Assembly: GCA_035642125.1 (NCBI GenBank)
Contig: DASQSZ010000433.1
Span: forward strand, 1 to 19,024
DNA: 19,024 nucleotides
Source of the DNA: CALAED01 sp937891035
GTDB taxonomy: Bacteria; Actinomycetota; Actinomycetes; Streptosporangiales; Streptosporangiaceae
Direction of reading: 5' to 3'
Positions 13,316 through 19,024 of the stretch are shown piece by piece. Position 1 is the first letter of the stretch, and each line of letters begins with the position of its first letter. The position numbers and the translations under genes were made by a program. The notes under the pieces are model-generated. The model saw nothing but the letters and a program-made list of their open reading frames with translations. It was not told the DNA's origin and ran no database searches.

Positions 13316-15352
13316 TCAGGTCTGCGGGTGCTCCTTGGCGACCAGGGTCAGCACGTCGTACTTGGCCACCGACTCGCCGTCCTGGTTGGTCACGTCGGTG
13401 TCCCAGCGCACCTCGCCGTGGTCGGCGTTCTCGCGTGGCGTGATCTGCTTGGCGGTCAGCGTCACGGTCAGCTGGTCGCCCGGCCGGACCGGTTTGAGAA
13501 ACCGGAGGTTCTCCAGGCCGTAGTTGGCCAGCACCGGGCCGGGCTCCGGCGCGACGAACAAACCGGCGGCGAACGCCACCACCAGGTAGCCGTGCGCCAC
13601 GATCCCGCCGAACAGCGGGTTGGCCGCCGCGGCGTCCGGATCGGTGTGGGCGTAGAACGCGTCCCCGGTGAACTCGGTGAAGTGGTCGATGTCCTGCTGC
13701 GTCACGGTACGCGGGCCGGCCACCACCGTGTCGCCGATCCGCAGCTCGGCCAGCGACTTTCGGAACGGATGCCCGTCCTGGGCCCGGGGCGCGCCCGTCA
13801 CCCAGCGACCCGTCACCACCGACAGCACCTTGGGGCTGCCCTGCACCGCGGTGCGCTGCATGTGGTGGAGCACGCCGCGCAGCCCGCCCATCTCCTCGCC
13901 GCCGCCCGCTCGCCCCGGGCCGCCGTGCACCAGAGCCGGCAGCGGAGAGCCGTGGCCGGTCGACTCCTTCGCGTCGTCCGAGTCGAGCACCAGCAGCCGG
14001 CCGTGCCAAGGCGCGACCCCGCGTACGATCTCGCGGGCGAAGTCGGCGTCGGCTGTCACCACCGAGCCGGCGAGACTGCCGAGCCCGCGCGCTGCCAACT
14101 CGATGGCCTGCTCGGCGGGGCCGTACGGCAACAGAGTGGACACCGGCCCGAACGCCTCGACCTCGTGCGGCTCGGCCCGGTCTGGGTCGTCGGCGCGCAG
14201 CAGCATGGGGGAGACGAACGCGCCCCGCTCGGCGTCGGCGTCGACCACGTCGACGCGCTCAGGATCGCCGAACACGATGCTCGACGCGTCCAGCAGCGCC
14301 TTGAGCGAGCGACGGACCTCCTCGCGCTGCGCGATGCTGGCCAGCGCGCCCATGCGTACGTCCGGGTTGGCGGGATTGCCGACCGGCACCTTCGCCAGGC
14401 GGTCGGCCGCGGCCGCCGCGACCGCGTCCAACTGCCCGGCCGGTACGAGCGCGCGGCGGATCGCGGTGCACTTTTGGCCCGCCTTGACCGTCATCTCGGT
14501 GACCAGCTGCTCGACGAACAGATCGAACTCGGGCGTACCCGGCACGGCGTCCGGCCCGAGGATCGAGCAGTTCAGCGAGTCGGCCTCGACGTTGAACCTG
14601 ACCGCCTGCCGCACGATCTCCGGGTGAGTACGCAGGCGCTGCGCGGTGCTGGCCGAACCGGTGAACGACACCAGGTCCTGCCCGGTCAGATGGTCGAGCA
14701 GATCCCCGACGCCGCCGCATACGAGTTGCACGGCGCCCGCCGGCAACAGACCGGAGCCGACGATCAGCTCGACGAGCTTCTCGGTGAGGTAGGCGGTCTG
14801 GCTCGCCGGTTTGATCAGGCTCGGCACGCCGGCCAGGAACGCGGGCGCGAACTTCTCTAGCGGCCCCCACACCGGGAAGTTGAAGGCGTTGATCTGCACC
14901 GCAACCCCGTGCAGCGGGGTGGCGATGTGCTGGCCGACGAAGGTGCCGCCCTTGCCAAGCGGCTCGACGGCGCCGTCGACATAGACGGTGTCGTTGGGCA
15001 GCTCGCGGCGGCCCTTGCTCGAGTAGGCGAACAGCACGCCGATGCCGCCGTCGACGTCGAACTTCGCGTCGAACAGCGTGGCCCCGGCCCGGGCGGACAG
15101 CGCGTACAGCTCGTCGCGATGCTCGCGCAGATGGGAGGCCAGCGCTTTGAGCAGGGCGGCCCGCTGATGGAAGGTCAGCTCGCGCAGGGCGGGCCCGCCC
15201 ACCCGGCGCCCGTAGTCGAGCGCCGCCGCCATGTCGATGCCGGTGGAGGAGATGTGCGCGATCACCTCGCCGGTCACCGAGTCACGCAGCGGCACGCCCT
15301 CGTCGTTCGCGGTGTGCCAGTCGCCGTTGACGTAGCTGCGGAGCAGCGCCAT
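13316..15352 (-). CDS. paaZ: Bifunctional oxepin-CoA hydrolase / semialdehyde dehydrogenase PaaZ
   Basis: 678 residues, full length for the family. In phenylacetate catabolism PaaZ opens the oxepin-CoA ring with its hydratase domain and oxidises the resulting semialdehyde with NADP in its dehydrogenase domain. Residues 1-520 form the aldehyde dehydrogenase with catalytic Glu256 (FNVEADSLN) and nucleophile Cys295 (KAGQKCTAIRR). Residues about 528-678 form a MaoC-like (R)-hydratase with the Asp564/His569 pair in FTGDAFYAHTDPDAAAANPLFGG. All catalytic residues are present. The start has a GGAGGAG ribosome binding site. An operator-like palindrome lies 23 nt before the ATG. No other paa gene is in the window, so this copy is detached from a ring-epoxidase cluster. 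Confidence 0.95.
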   Translation of the reverse strand: MALLRSYVNGDWHTANDEGVPLRDSVTGEVIAHISSTGIDMAAALDYGRRVGGPALRELTFHQRAALLKALASHLREHRDELYALSARAGATLFDAKFDVDGGIGVLFAYSSKGRRELPNDTVYVDGAVEPLGKGGTFVGQHIATPLHGVAVQINAFNFPVWGPLEKFAPAFLAGVPSLIKPASQTAYLTEKLVELIVGSGLLPAGAVQLVCGGVGDLLDHLTGQDLVSFTGSASTAQRLRTHPEIVRQAVRFNVEADSLNCSILGPDAVPGTPEFDLFVEQLVTEMTVKAGQKCTAIRRALVPAGQLDAVAAAAADRLAKVPVGNPANPDVRMGALASIAQREEVRRSLKALLDASSIVFGDPERVDVVDADAERGAFVSPMLLRADDPDRAEPHEVEAFGPVSTLLPYGPAEQAIELAARGLGSLAGSVVTADADFAREIVRGVAPWHGRLLVLDSDDAKESTGHGSPLPALVHGGPGRAGGGEEMGGLRGVLHHMQRTAVQGSPKVLSVVTGRWVTGAPRAQDGHPFRKSLAELRIGDTVVAGPRTVTQQDIDHFTEFTGDAFYAHTDPDAAAANPLFGGIVAHGYLVVAFAAGLFVAPEPGPVLANYGLENLRFLKPVRPGDQLTVTLTAKQITPRENADHGEVRWDTDVTNQDGESVAKYDVLTLVAKEHPQT

Positions 15353-15369
15353 TACTCCTCCAGAAATGA

Positions 15370-15391
15370 ACCGACCGAACGTTCGGAAGGT
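15370..15391 (-). promoter_or_regulatory. PaaR-like palindromic operator upstream of paaZ
   Basis: The core CCGAACGTTCGG (15375-15386) is a perfect 12-bp palindrome. The surrounding 22 bp, with outer ACC and GGT, resembles the TetR-family PaaR operator pattern of corynebacteria as I recall it (ACCG-NN-CG-NN-CGGT core), with a few mismatches. It lies just upstream of the paaZ ribosome binding site, where a bound repressor would block transcription. Confidence 0.6.
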
Positions 15392-15433
15392 AACATCCCG
15401 GTCCGCGCGGCACCGAAAGCAGGTCGGCGGCGG

Positions 15434-15673
15434 CTACAGCGGCGGACGGGGGACCGGGACGGGGACGCCGCGGTCGAGGTGGTCGAGGATGATCTTTGCT
15501 CGCAGGTCGTCGGCCGCGTCCATCGCCTCGATCACCGACTCGGCTTCGGCCTGTGCCCCGCGCAGCTCCGGGTACGATGCGCGCCGCAGCCATTCCCCGC
15601 CGGGCTTCGCTACGGACTCGACGACCAGGACGTACGGAACCCTCAGGTATTCCTCGCGAGTCATCTGTCTCAT
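15434..15673 (-). CDS. HicB-like small protein without a HicA partner
   Basis: 79 residues. The layout follows HicB antitoxins and their degenerate RNase H-like N-domain: YVLVVESVAKPGGEWLRRASYPELRG (the usual dG-W-va-PdlpG motif), QAEAESVIEAMDAADDL (helix), then LDHLDRGVPVPVPRP, the typical family ending. There is no C-terminal helix-turn-helix or Arc domain, and no HicA gene with its dsRBD-like fold is adjacent. It may be a solitary regulator or structural remnant. ATG 15673 is closest to the operator; ATG 15664 is three codons later. Neither has a good ribosome binding site, so a short or absent leader is likely. It lies 81 bp upstream of paaZ on the same strand and diverges from the Rieske gene. 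Confidence 0.65.
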   Translation of the reverse strand: MRQMTREEYLRVPYVLVVESVAKPGGEWLRRASYPELRGAQAEAESVIEAMDAADDLRAKIILDHLDRGVPVPVPRPPL

Positions 15674-15687
15674 TATGTCAGGACATA
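15674..15687. promoter_or_regulatory. TATGT-N4-ACATA operator between HicB-like and Rieske genes
   Basis: TATGTCAGGACATA is a perfect inverted repeat (TATGTC/GACATA) in the 69-bp divergent gap, touching the start codon of the HicB-like gene. The palindrome TAGCTA (15688-15693) follows and could act as a -10 in either direction, although no -35 stands out. The same operator recurs at 18499-18512. Confidence 0.65.
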
Positions 15688-15742
15688 TAGCTATTTGTTG
15701 CTGGCCATGATCCGGACGGACAATCGCCGTGGAGGCGAGGAG

Positions 15743-17056
15743 ATGCTCAACAAGGAGCAGAACGAGTACGTCACTCGGGTCGGCCCTGGCACCCCGATGG
15801 GCGACCTGATGCGCCAGTACTGGATACCGGCGATGTTGTCCTCGGAGTTGCCCAGGCCCGATTGCCCGCCGGTGCGCGTGCTGCTGCTCGGCGAGCGGCT
15901 GATCGGGTTCCGGGACACCGACGGCAAGGTCGGCCTGCTCGGCGACCACTGTCCGCACCGCGGCGCGTCGCTGTTTTACGCGCGCAACGACGACCGCGGC
16001 CTGCGCTGCGTCTACCACGGCTGGAAGTTCGACGTGAGGGGCCGCTGTGTCGACATGCCGAGCGAGCCTCCGGACAGCACCTTCAAGGACAAGGTCCGCG
16101 CCACGGCCTACCCGTGCGAGGAGCGCGGCGGCGTGATCTGGACGTACATGGGCCCACGCGAGGTGCCGCCGCCGTTGCCCGACCTGGAGGCCAACCGGCT
16201 CCCGGACGGGCAGAGCACCGCCATCGCCTACGCCAGGGACTGCAACTGGCTGCAAGGCCTCGAAGGCGACATCGACACCGCCCACATCGGCTTTTTGCAC
16301 TTCGGTTCCGAGGACGCGGCCGACGCCCCGCCGGACACGTTTCGCTACTACACGCTCAAGGACCGGGCGCCCCGATACGCCGTGCTGGACACTGAGTACG
16401 GCTCGATGTACGGCGCCTACCGCCCGGCCGGCCCCGGACGGTATTACTGGCGCATTGCCCAGTTCCTCTTCCCGTTCTTCACCATGACCCCGACCGGCCT
16501 GCTCGGCCGTCAGGTCATCTGCCGCGCCTGGGTCCCGATGGACGACGAGCACATGATGATGTTCTTCATGCGCCCGAAGCCCACCCCGGACCTTGAGGAG
16601 TTCATCCAGCGGCACGTCAAGCCGCCGAAGCTGCTGCCGAACACGACCGGCTGGCTCGGCCGCTTCCGCCTCGAGGCGAACGAGGACAACGACTATCTCC
16701 TCGACCGCGACCGCCAGGAACGAAATGAGGAGTACTCGGGCATCGAAGGCATCCACACGCAGGACCAGGCGATCACCGAGAGCATGGGCCCGATCTACGA
16801 CCGCAGCCGGGAACACCTTGGCAGCAGCGACGTCATGGTGATCCGCGTCCGCCGGCGCCTGATCGCCAGTGCCCGAGCCCTCGCCGAACACGGCACGCCG
16901 CCCCCGGGCGTGGACCAGCCGGAGGCCTACCGCCAGCGCTCCGGCGGCATCATCCTCGACGAGGACGCCGACTGGGTCGAAGCCACCCGCGACCTCCGCC
17001 AGGCCTTCGTCGCCCACCCAGACCTCGACCCCTCCATCGTCGGCGGCTTCGTCTGA
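15743..17056 (+). CDS. Rieske [2Fe-2S] ring-hydroxylating oxygenase, alpha subunit (phthalate dioxygenase / LigX-like)
   Basis: 437 residues. The Rieske cluster ligands are intact: Cys70-x-His72 (CPHRG) and Cys89-x2-His92 (CVYHGW). The mononuclear iron site shows EGDIDTAHIGFLH with His181 and His186 and the bridging Asp178; the C-terminal half matches the LigXa/phthalate-dioxygenase type. Such enzymes hydroxylate or O-demethylate aromatic acids using O2 and electrons from a separate reductase, which is not in the window. The start MLNKEQNEYVTRVGPGTPMGDL is family-typical and is preceded by GGAGGCGAGGAG. An in-frame ATG at 15707 is less likely, and the much longer open frame is antisense to paaZ. 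The substrate is unknown. Confidence 0.92.
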   Translation: MLNKEQNEYVTRVGPGTPMGDLMRQYWIPAMLSSELPRPDCPPVRVLLLGERLIGFRDTDGKVGLLGDHCPHRGASLFYARNDDRGLRCVYHGWKFDVRGRCVDMPSEPPDSTFKDKVRATAYPCEERGGVIWTYMGPREVPPPLPDLEANRLPDGQSTAIAYARDCNWLQGLEGDIDTAHIGFLHFGSEDAADAPPDTFRYYTLKDRAPRYAVLDTEYGSMYGAYRPAGPGRYYWRIAQFLFPFFTMTPTGLLGRQVICRAWVPMDDEHMMMFFMRPKPTPDLEEFIQRHVKPPKLLPNTTGWLGRFRLEANEDNDYLLDRDRQERNEEYSGIEGIHTQDQAITESMGPIYDRSREHLGSSDVMVIRVRRRLIASARALAEHGTPPPGVDQPEAYRQRSGGIILDEDADWVEATRDLRQAFVAHPDLDPSIVGGFV

Positions 17057-17069
17057 CCGGCACCCGCGT

Positions 17070-18266
17070 TCAAACGTCGGCCGCCCTAACGGCTCGATCC
17101 TGCGTTGCCAGATAGTGCTCGACAAGGCGCGCGTAGGCGGCCTGGCGAGTGGTTTCCGATTCGGCCTCCATGAGCTTCTCGTGGGCGTGTAGGCGAATGA
17201 GGTCATGGAATCGGAACCGTTCGTTCGCTGCTTCGAGAAGATTCGCCTCGACCAAGGAATCCAGCAGCCGAGCGACCTCGCCATCATTGACACCGGCCAG
17301 TGCGGCTGCCGCCGTCGGCTCAAATTCGGGTGGGGGATGCACGCTGAGCAGTCGGTAGAGGCGGGCGGCGTCCTCCGTCAATGCTCGATAGGAACCATCG
17401 AAAACAGCTCTGAGTGCGGACAATCGACGAGCATCGTCGGCCAATTCGGCGACGACGCGGGCGATCTTCCGGCCTTGATGGGCCGCCAACCGATCACCGG
17501 AGGCGCAGACGGCGTGTGGCAGCCCTCCGCACAACGACACCAGCGAGAGCGCCGCGTCCGGCTCGGCCTGAATCCGCTCGCGACTCACGATGCCGCTCAA
17601 CAATTTCAGGGCGCCGGGTTCATCTAGCGGCGTCAGGTGAAGGAAGTGCGCGCCGTCCACCGCCCGCGCCAGCTCTGGCAGGCGCTTCCGTGTAGTCACC
17701 ACGATGAGGGCGGGACCGGGCCCGGGCAGCAAAGGACGTACCTGGGCGACGGAGTCGGCATTGTCGAGCAAGATGATCAGGCGTCGTTCGGTGGTGAGCG
17801 ATCGAAAGAGCGCCGCCCGCTCATCCTGGGTCGCCGGGACACTCGCAGCGTCGATCCCGAGCGCTCTGAGAAACTGTCCCAGCGCATCGTGCGGCGGCAT
17901 GGGATCTCCATCGCCGGCGAATCCGCGCAGGTCGACAAAGAGCTGTCCGCCCGCGTACTGCTCCCGGAGCTTGTGCAGCCAATTAAGCGCCAATGCCGTC
18001 TTGCCGACACCGGCGACACCGGTGATCACCAAGAGAAAAGGATAGCCGGCATCGATGTCTTGCATGGTCAGCCGTCGCAGGCCCGCCAACTCTCTGTCGC
18101 GTCCCGCGCAAAGTCCTGGACCCGGTAGCTGAGCCGGAGTTGGGAACGAGGGCCGCGACCCCGCATAGAAACGGATGCCGCCATAGATGGATCCGGCCTG
18201 CACACTGGGCCCGGCCACCGTCCCGCTGAGCTCGTTTCGCGCGTCTCCTTCACTCTCGTCTAACAC
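17070..18266 (-). CDS. NB-ARC ATPase (NLR-like) with amyloid-signalling-like N-terminus and no sensor repeats
   Basis: 398 residues from GTG 18266. Residues 11-36 are an N-terminal GT-x-GP-x-VQAG-x-I-x-GG segment, common on actinobacterial STAND proteins and resembling RHIM/BASS amyloid-signalling motifs. The NB-ARC domain follows: P-loop GVAGVGKT (83-90), Walker B LIILLD (163-168), sensor TTR (191-193), GLPHA (248-252), a winged helix, and the MHD-like FHDLIR (353-358). The family normally continues with hundreds of residues of TPR or WD40 sensor; here it stops after LVEHYLATQDRAV, 13 bp from the Rieske stop. The protein may be truncated or work with a separate sensor. The ribosome binding site is poor. 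Confidence 0.85.
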   Translation of the reverse strand: MLDESEGDARNELSGTVAGPSVQAGSIYGGIRFYAGSRPSFPTPAQLPGPGLCAGRDRELAGLRRLTMQDIDAGYPFLLVITGVAGVGKTALALNWLHKLREQYAGGQLFVDLRGFAGDGDPMPPHDALGQFLRALGIDAASVPATQDERAALFRSLTTERRLIILLDNADSVAQVRPLLPGPGPALIVVTTRKRLPELARAVDGAHFLHLTPLDEPGALKLLSGIVSRERIQAEPDAALSLVSLCGGLPHAVCASGDRLAAHQGRKIARVVAELADDARRLSALRAVFDGSYRALTEDAARLYRLLSVHPPPEFEPTAAAALAGVNDGEVARLLDSLVEANLLEAANERFRFHDLIRLHAHEKLMEAESETTRQAAYARLVEHYLATQDRAVRAADV

Positions 18267-18278
18267 GGAACACTCATT

Positions 18279-18307
18279 CGATTACGACCTGCGCCCAATC
18301 TCCACAA
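18279..18307 (-). promoter_or_regulatory. Candidate NB-ARC gene promoter
   Basis: On the minus strand, TTGTGG (18307-18302), a 17-bp spacer, then TAATCG (18284-18279). This would leave only about 5 nt of leader before the GTG start, consistent with the absent ribosome binding site. The -10 is imperfect. Confidence 0.4.
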
Positions 18308-18487
18308 GCTCCGCCGGTAATCCGATATTCGGCAACTTGGCGAGTGGTCAATGAGGGGAGTCGCATTACTGCTATATTTGCCTTGGGTCGCTTGTTCCAT
18401 ATTCGATTCGCAATGTTGCCGAACTGGATTACTTGCTGACGTCTACGACCCTACAAGCTTGGTAGCCGTGTGCAGGCATACGCCAAT

Positions 18488-18516
18488 TTGCATGTCCGTA
18501 TGTCACCACATAGCTT
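18488..18516 (+). promoter_or_regulatory. GntR gene promoter with overlapping TATGT-N4-ACATA operator; leaderless start
   Basis: TTGCAT (18488-18493), a 17-bp spacer, then TAGCTT (18511-18516). The predicted start point, around 18523-18525, coincides with the ATG at 18525. TATGTCACCACATA (18499-18512) fills the spacer and enters the -10, so a bound dimer would block the promoter. Confidence 0.65.
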
Positions 18517-18524
18517 CCCTGGCC

Positions 18525-18932
18525 ATGACGGTGGATCCGGGCGCCGACAGGGCGGTGTATAAGCAGCTGGCCGATTTGATCAGGAATCAGATCAAGAGTG
18601 GTGAGCTGCCGCCTGGGCGTCGTCTCCCGGCCCAGAAGGACTACATGCAAGAGCACGGCATCTCGCGCGACTCGGTGGAACGTGCCATGCAGGTCCTGCG
18701 CAGCGAAGGCGTCGTCGTCACGGATCGTCGTGGTTCGTACGTCCGGAGCGGGGATGAGCTGGTTGAGGTCCAAGTCGAGCAGGGAAGGATCACTGCGCGG
18801 ATGCCAAGCGAGCCGGAGCGCCGCGATTTGGGGCTTACCGAGGGGGTTCCCTTGCTGGTCGTCACGGGCGCGGATGGTTCGGAGCAGGTGCATCCTGCCG
18901 ATCGCACGGTCATCATGGTCAACATGTCGTGA
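18525..18932 (+). CDS. Short GntR-family winged-helix transcriptional regulator
   Basis: 135 residues. Residues about 8-75 are the GntR winged helix: VYKQLADLIRNQIKSGELPPGRRLPAQKDYMQEHGISRDSVERAMQVLRSEGVVVTDRRGSYV. The remaining ~60 residues (ARMPSEPERRDLGLTEGVPLLVV, then VHPADRTVIMV) are too short for a UTRA or FCD ligand domain. Such short regulators may sense a ligand through this small tail or act as simple dimeric repressors. ATG 18525 is chosen because the helix-turn-helix begins ten residues later and a promoter ends just before it. The frame is open upstream, but that DNA is AT-rich and its translation is not protein-like. It is divergent from the NB-ARC gene. The operator over its promoter suggests autorepression. 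Confidence 0.85.
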   Translation: MTVDPGADRAVYKQLADLIRNQIKSGELPPGRRLPAQKDYMQEHGISRDSVERAMQVLRSEGVVVTDRRGSYVRSGDELVEVQVEQGRITARMPSEPERRDLGLTEGVPLLVVTGADGSEQVHPADRTVIMVNMS

Positions 18933-19024
18933 GTGGAGCGTTCTTGCCCGAGTTGCCTGCCGTTGAGTCGGGATGACGGGGGCATGAGTGAGCTGGTGTG
19001 CGTATCGGCTATGTGATGACCATG

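Noticed and set aside
12477..14009. Long minus-strand frame overlapping GAF and paaZ
   Set aside because: Its translation is low-complexity and covers two genes with clear domains in other frames.
14909..15742. Long upstream extension of the Rieske frame
   Set aside because: It runs antisense through paaZ and the HicB-like gene and has no domain. The family start, ribosome binding site and neighbouring genes support ATG 15743.
18351..18524. Longer N-terminus for the GntR protein
   Set aside because: It would translate AT-rich promoter DNA including the operator, with a Cys-rich, non-homologous product. The winged helix starts right after ATG 18525.
18998..19024. Start of a gene at the right edge (GTG, VRIGYVMTM)
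   Set aside because: The first residues faintly recall a serine recombinase start (RIGYVRVS), but only nine codons are visible and there is no good ribosome binding site. It is too short to call.

Overview
This 19 kb window is from a high-GC actinobacterial chromosome. Codon third positions are strongly G/C, GTG starts occur, SARP/AfsR-type NB-ARC and Scr1-type (DUF5753) proteins are present, and lipoprotein transporters are typical of the phylum. A Streptosporangiales-like filamentous actinomycete is my guess only; no rRNA or other taxonomic marker is present. I saw no tRNA, rRNA, CRISPR array, transposase or insertion sequence.

Layout. (1) 1-603: end of one small membrane protein gene overlapping a second, four-helix one. 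(2) 917-5708: a complete five-gene high-affinity ABC importer of the branched-chain amino acid/amide family (livK-livH-livM-livG-livF). The four downstream genes are joined by 4-nt ATGA overlaps; a G-rich repeat with quadruplex potential separates the binding protein from the first permease. (3) 5754-9099, opposite strand: phosphate importer genes pstS-pstC-pstA, with no pstB in the operon. (4) 9361-10345: a Scr1-type XRE regulator with two operator-like palindromes at its promoter and no DUF397 partner. (5) 10439-11841, minus strand: a NYN-LOTUS putative RNase and a cold-shock protein with a long structured leader and a 13-bp hairpin downstream. (6) 12140-13191: a STAS protein lacking the phosphorylatable serine, paired with a stand-alone GAF protein. 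(7) 13316-15391: full-length bifunctional PaaZ (phenylacetate degradation) behind a palindrome resembling a PaaR operator. (8) 15434-17056: a solitary HicB-like protein divergent from a Rieske non-heme iron oxygenase. (9) 17070-18932: an NB-ARC ATPase with an amyloid-signalling-like N-terminus and no sensor repeats, divergent from a short, apparently leaderless GntR regulator.

How they may work together. The clearest hidden link is a shared operator. The 14-mer TATGTCANNACATA form of TATGT-N4-ACATA occurs between the HicB-like gene and the Rieske oxygenase (15674-15687) and again over the promoter of the GntR gene (18499-18512). The two copies differ at only two central bases. This suggests the GntR protein represses itself and the oxygenase/HicB pair as a small regulon, with the NB-ARC gene lying between them. 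With paaZ next door, 13.3-18.9 kb looks like an aromatic-catabolism island. The liv importer could carry an aromatic or amino-acid substrate for it, but the sequence does not show the substrate.
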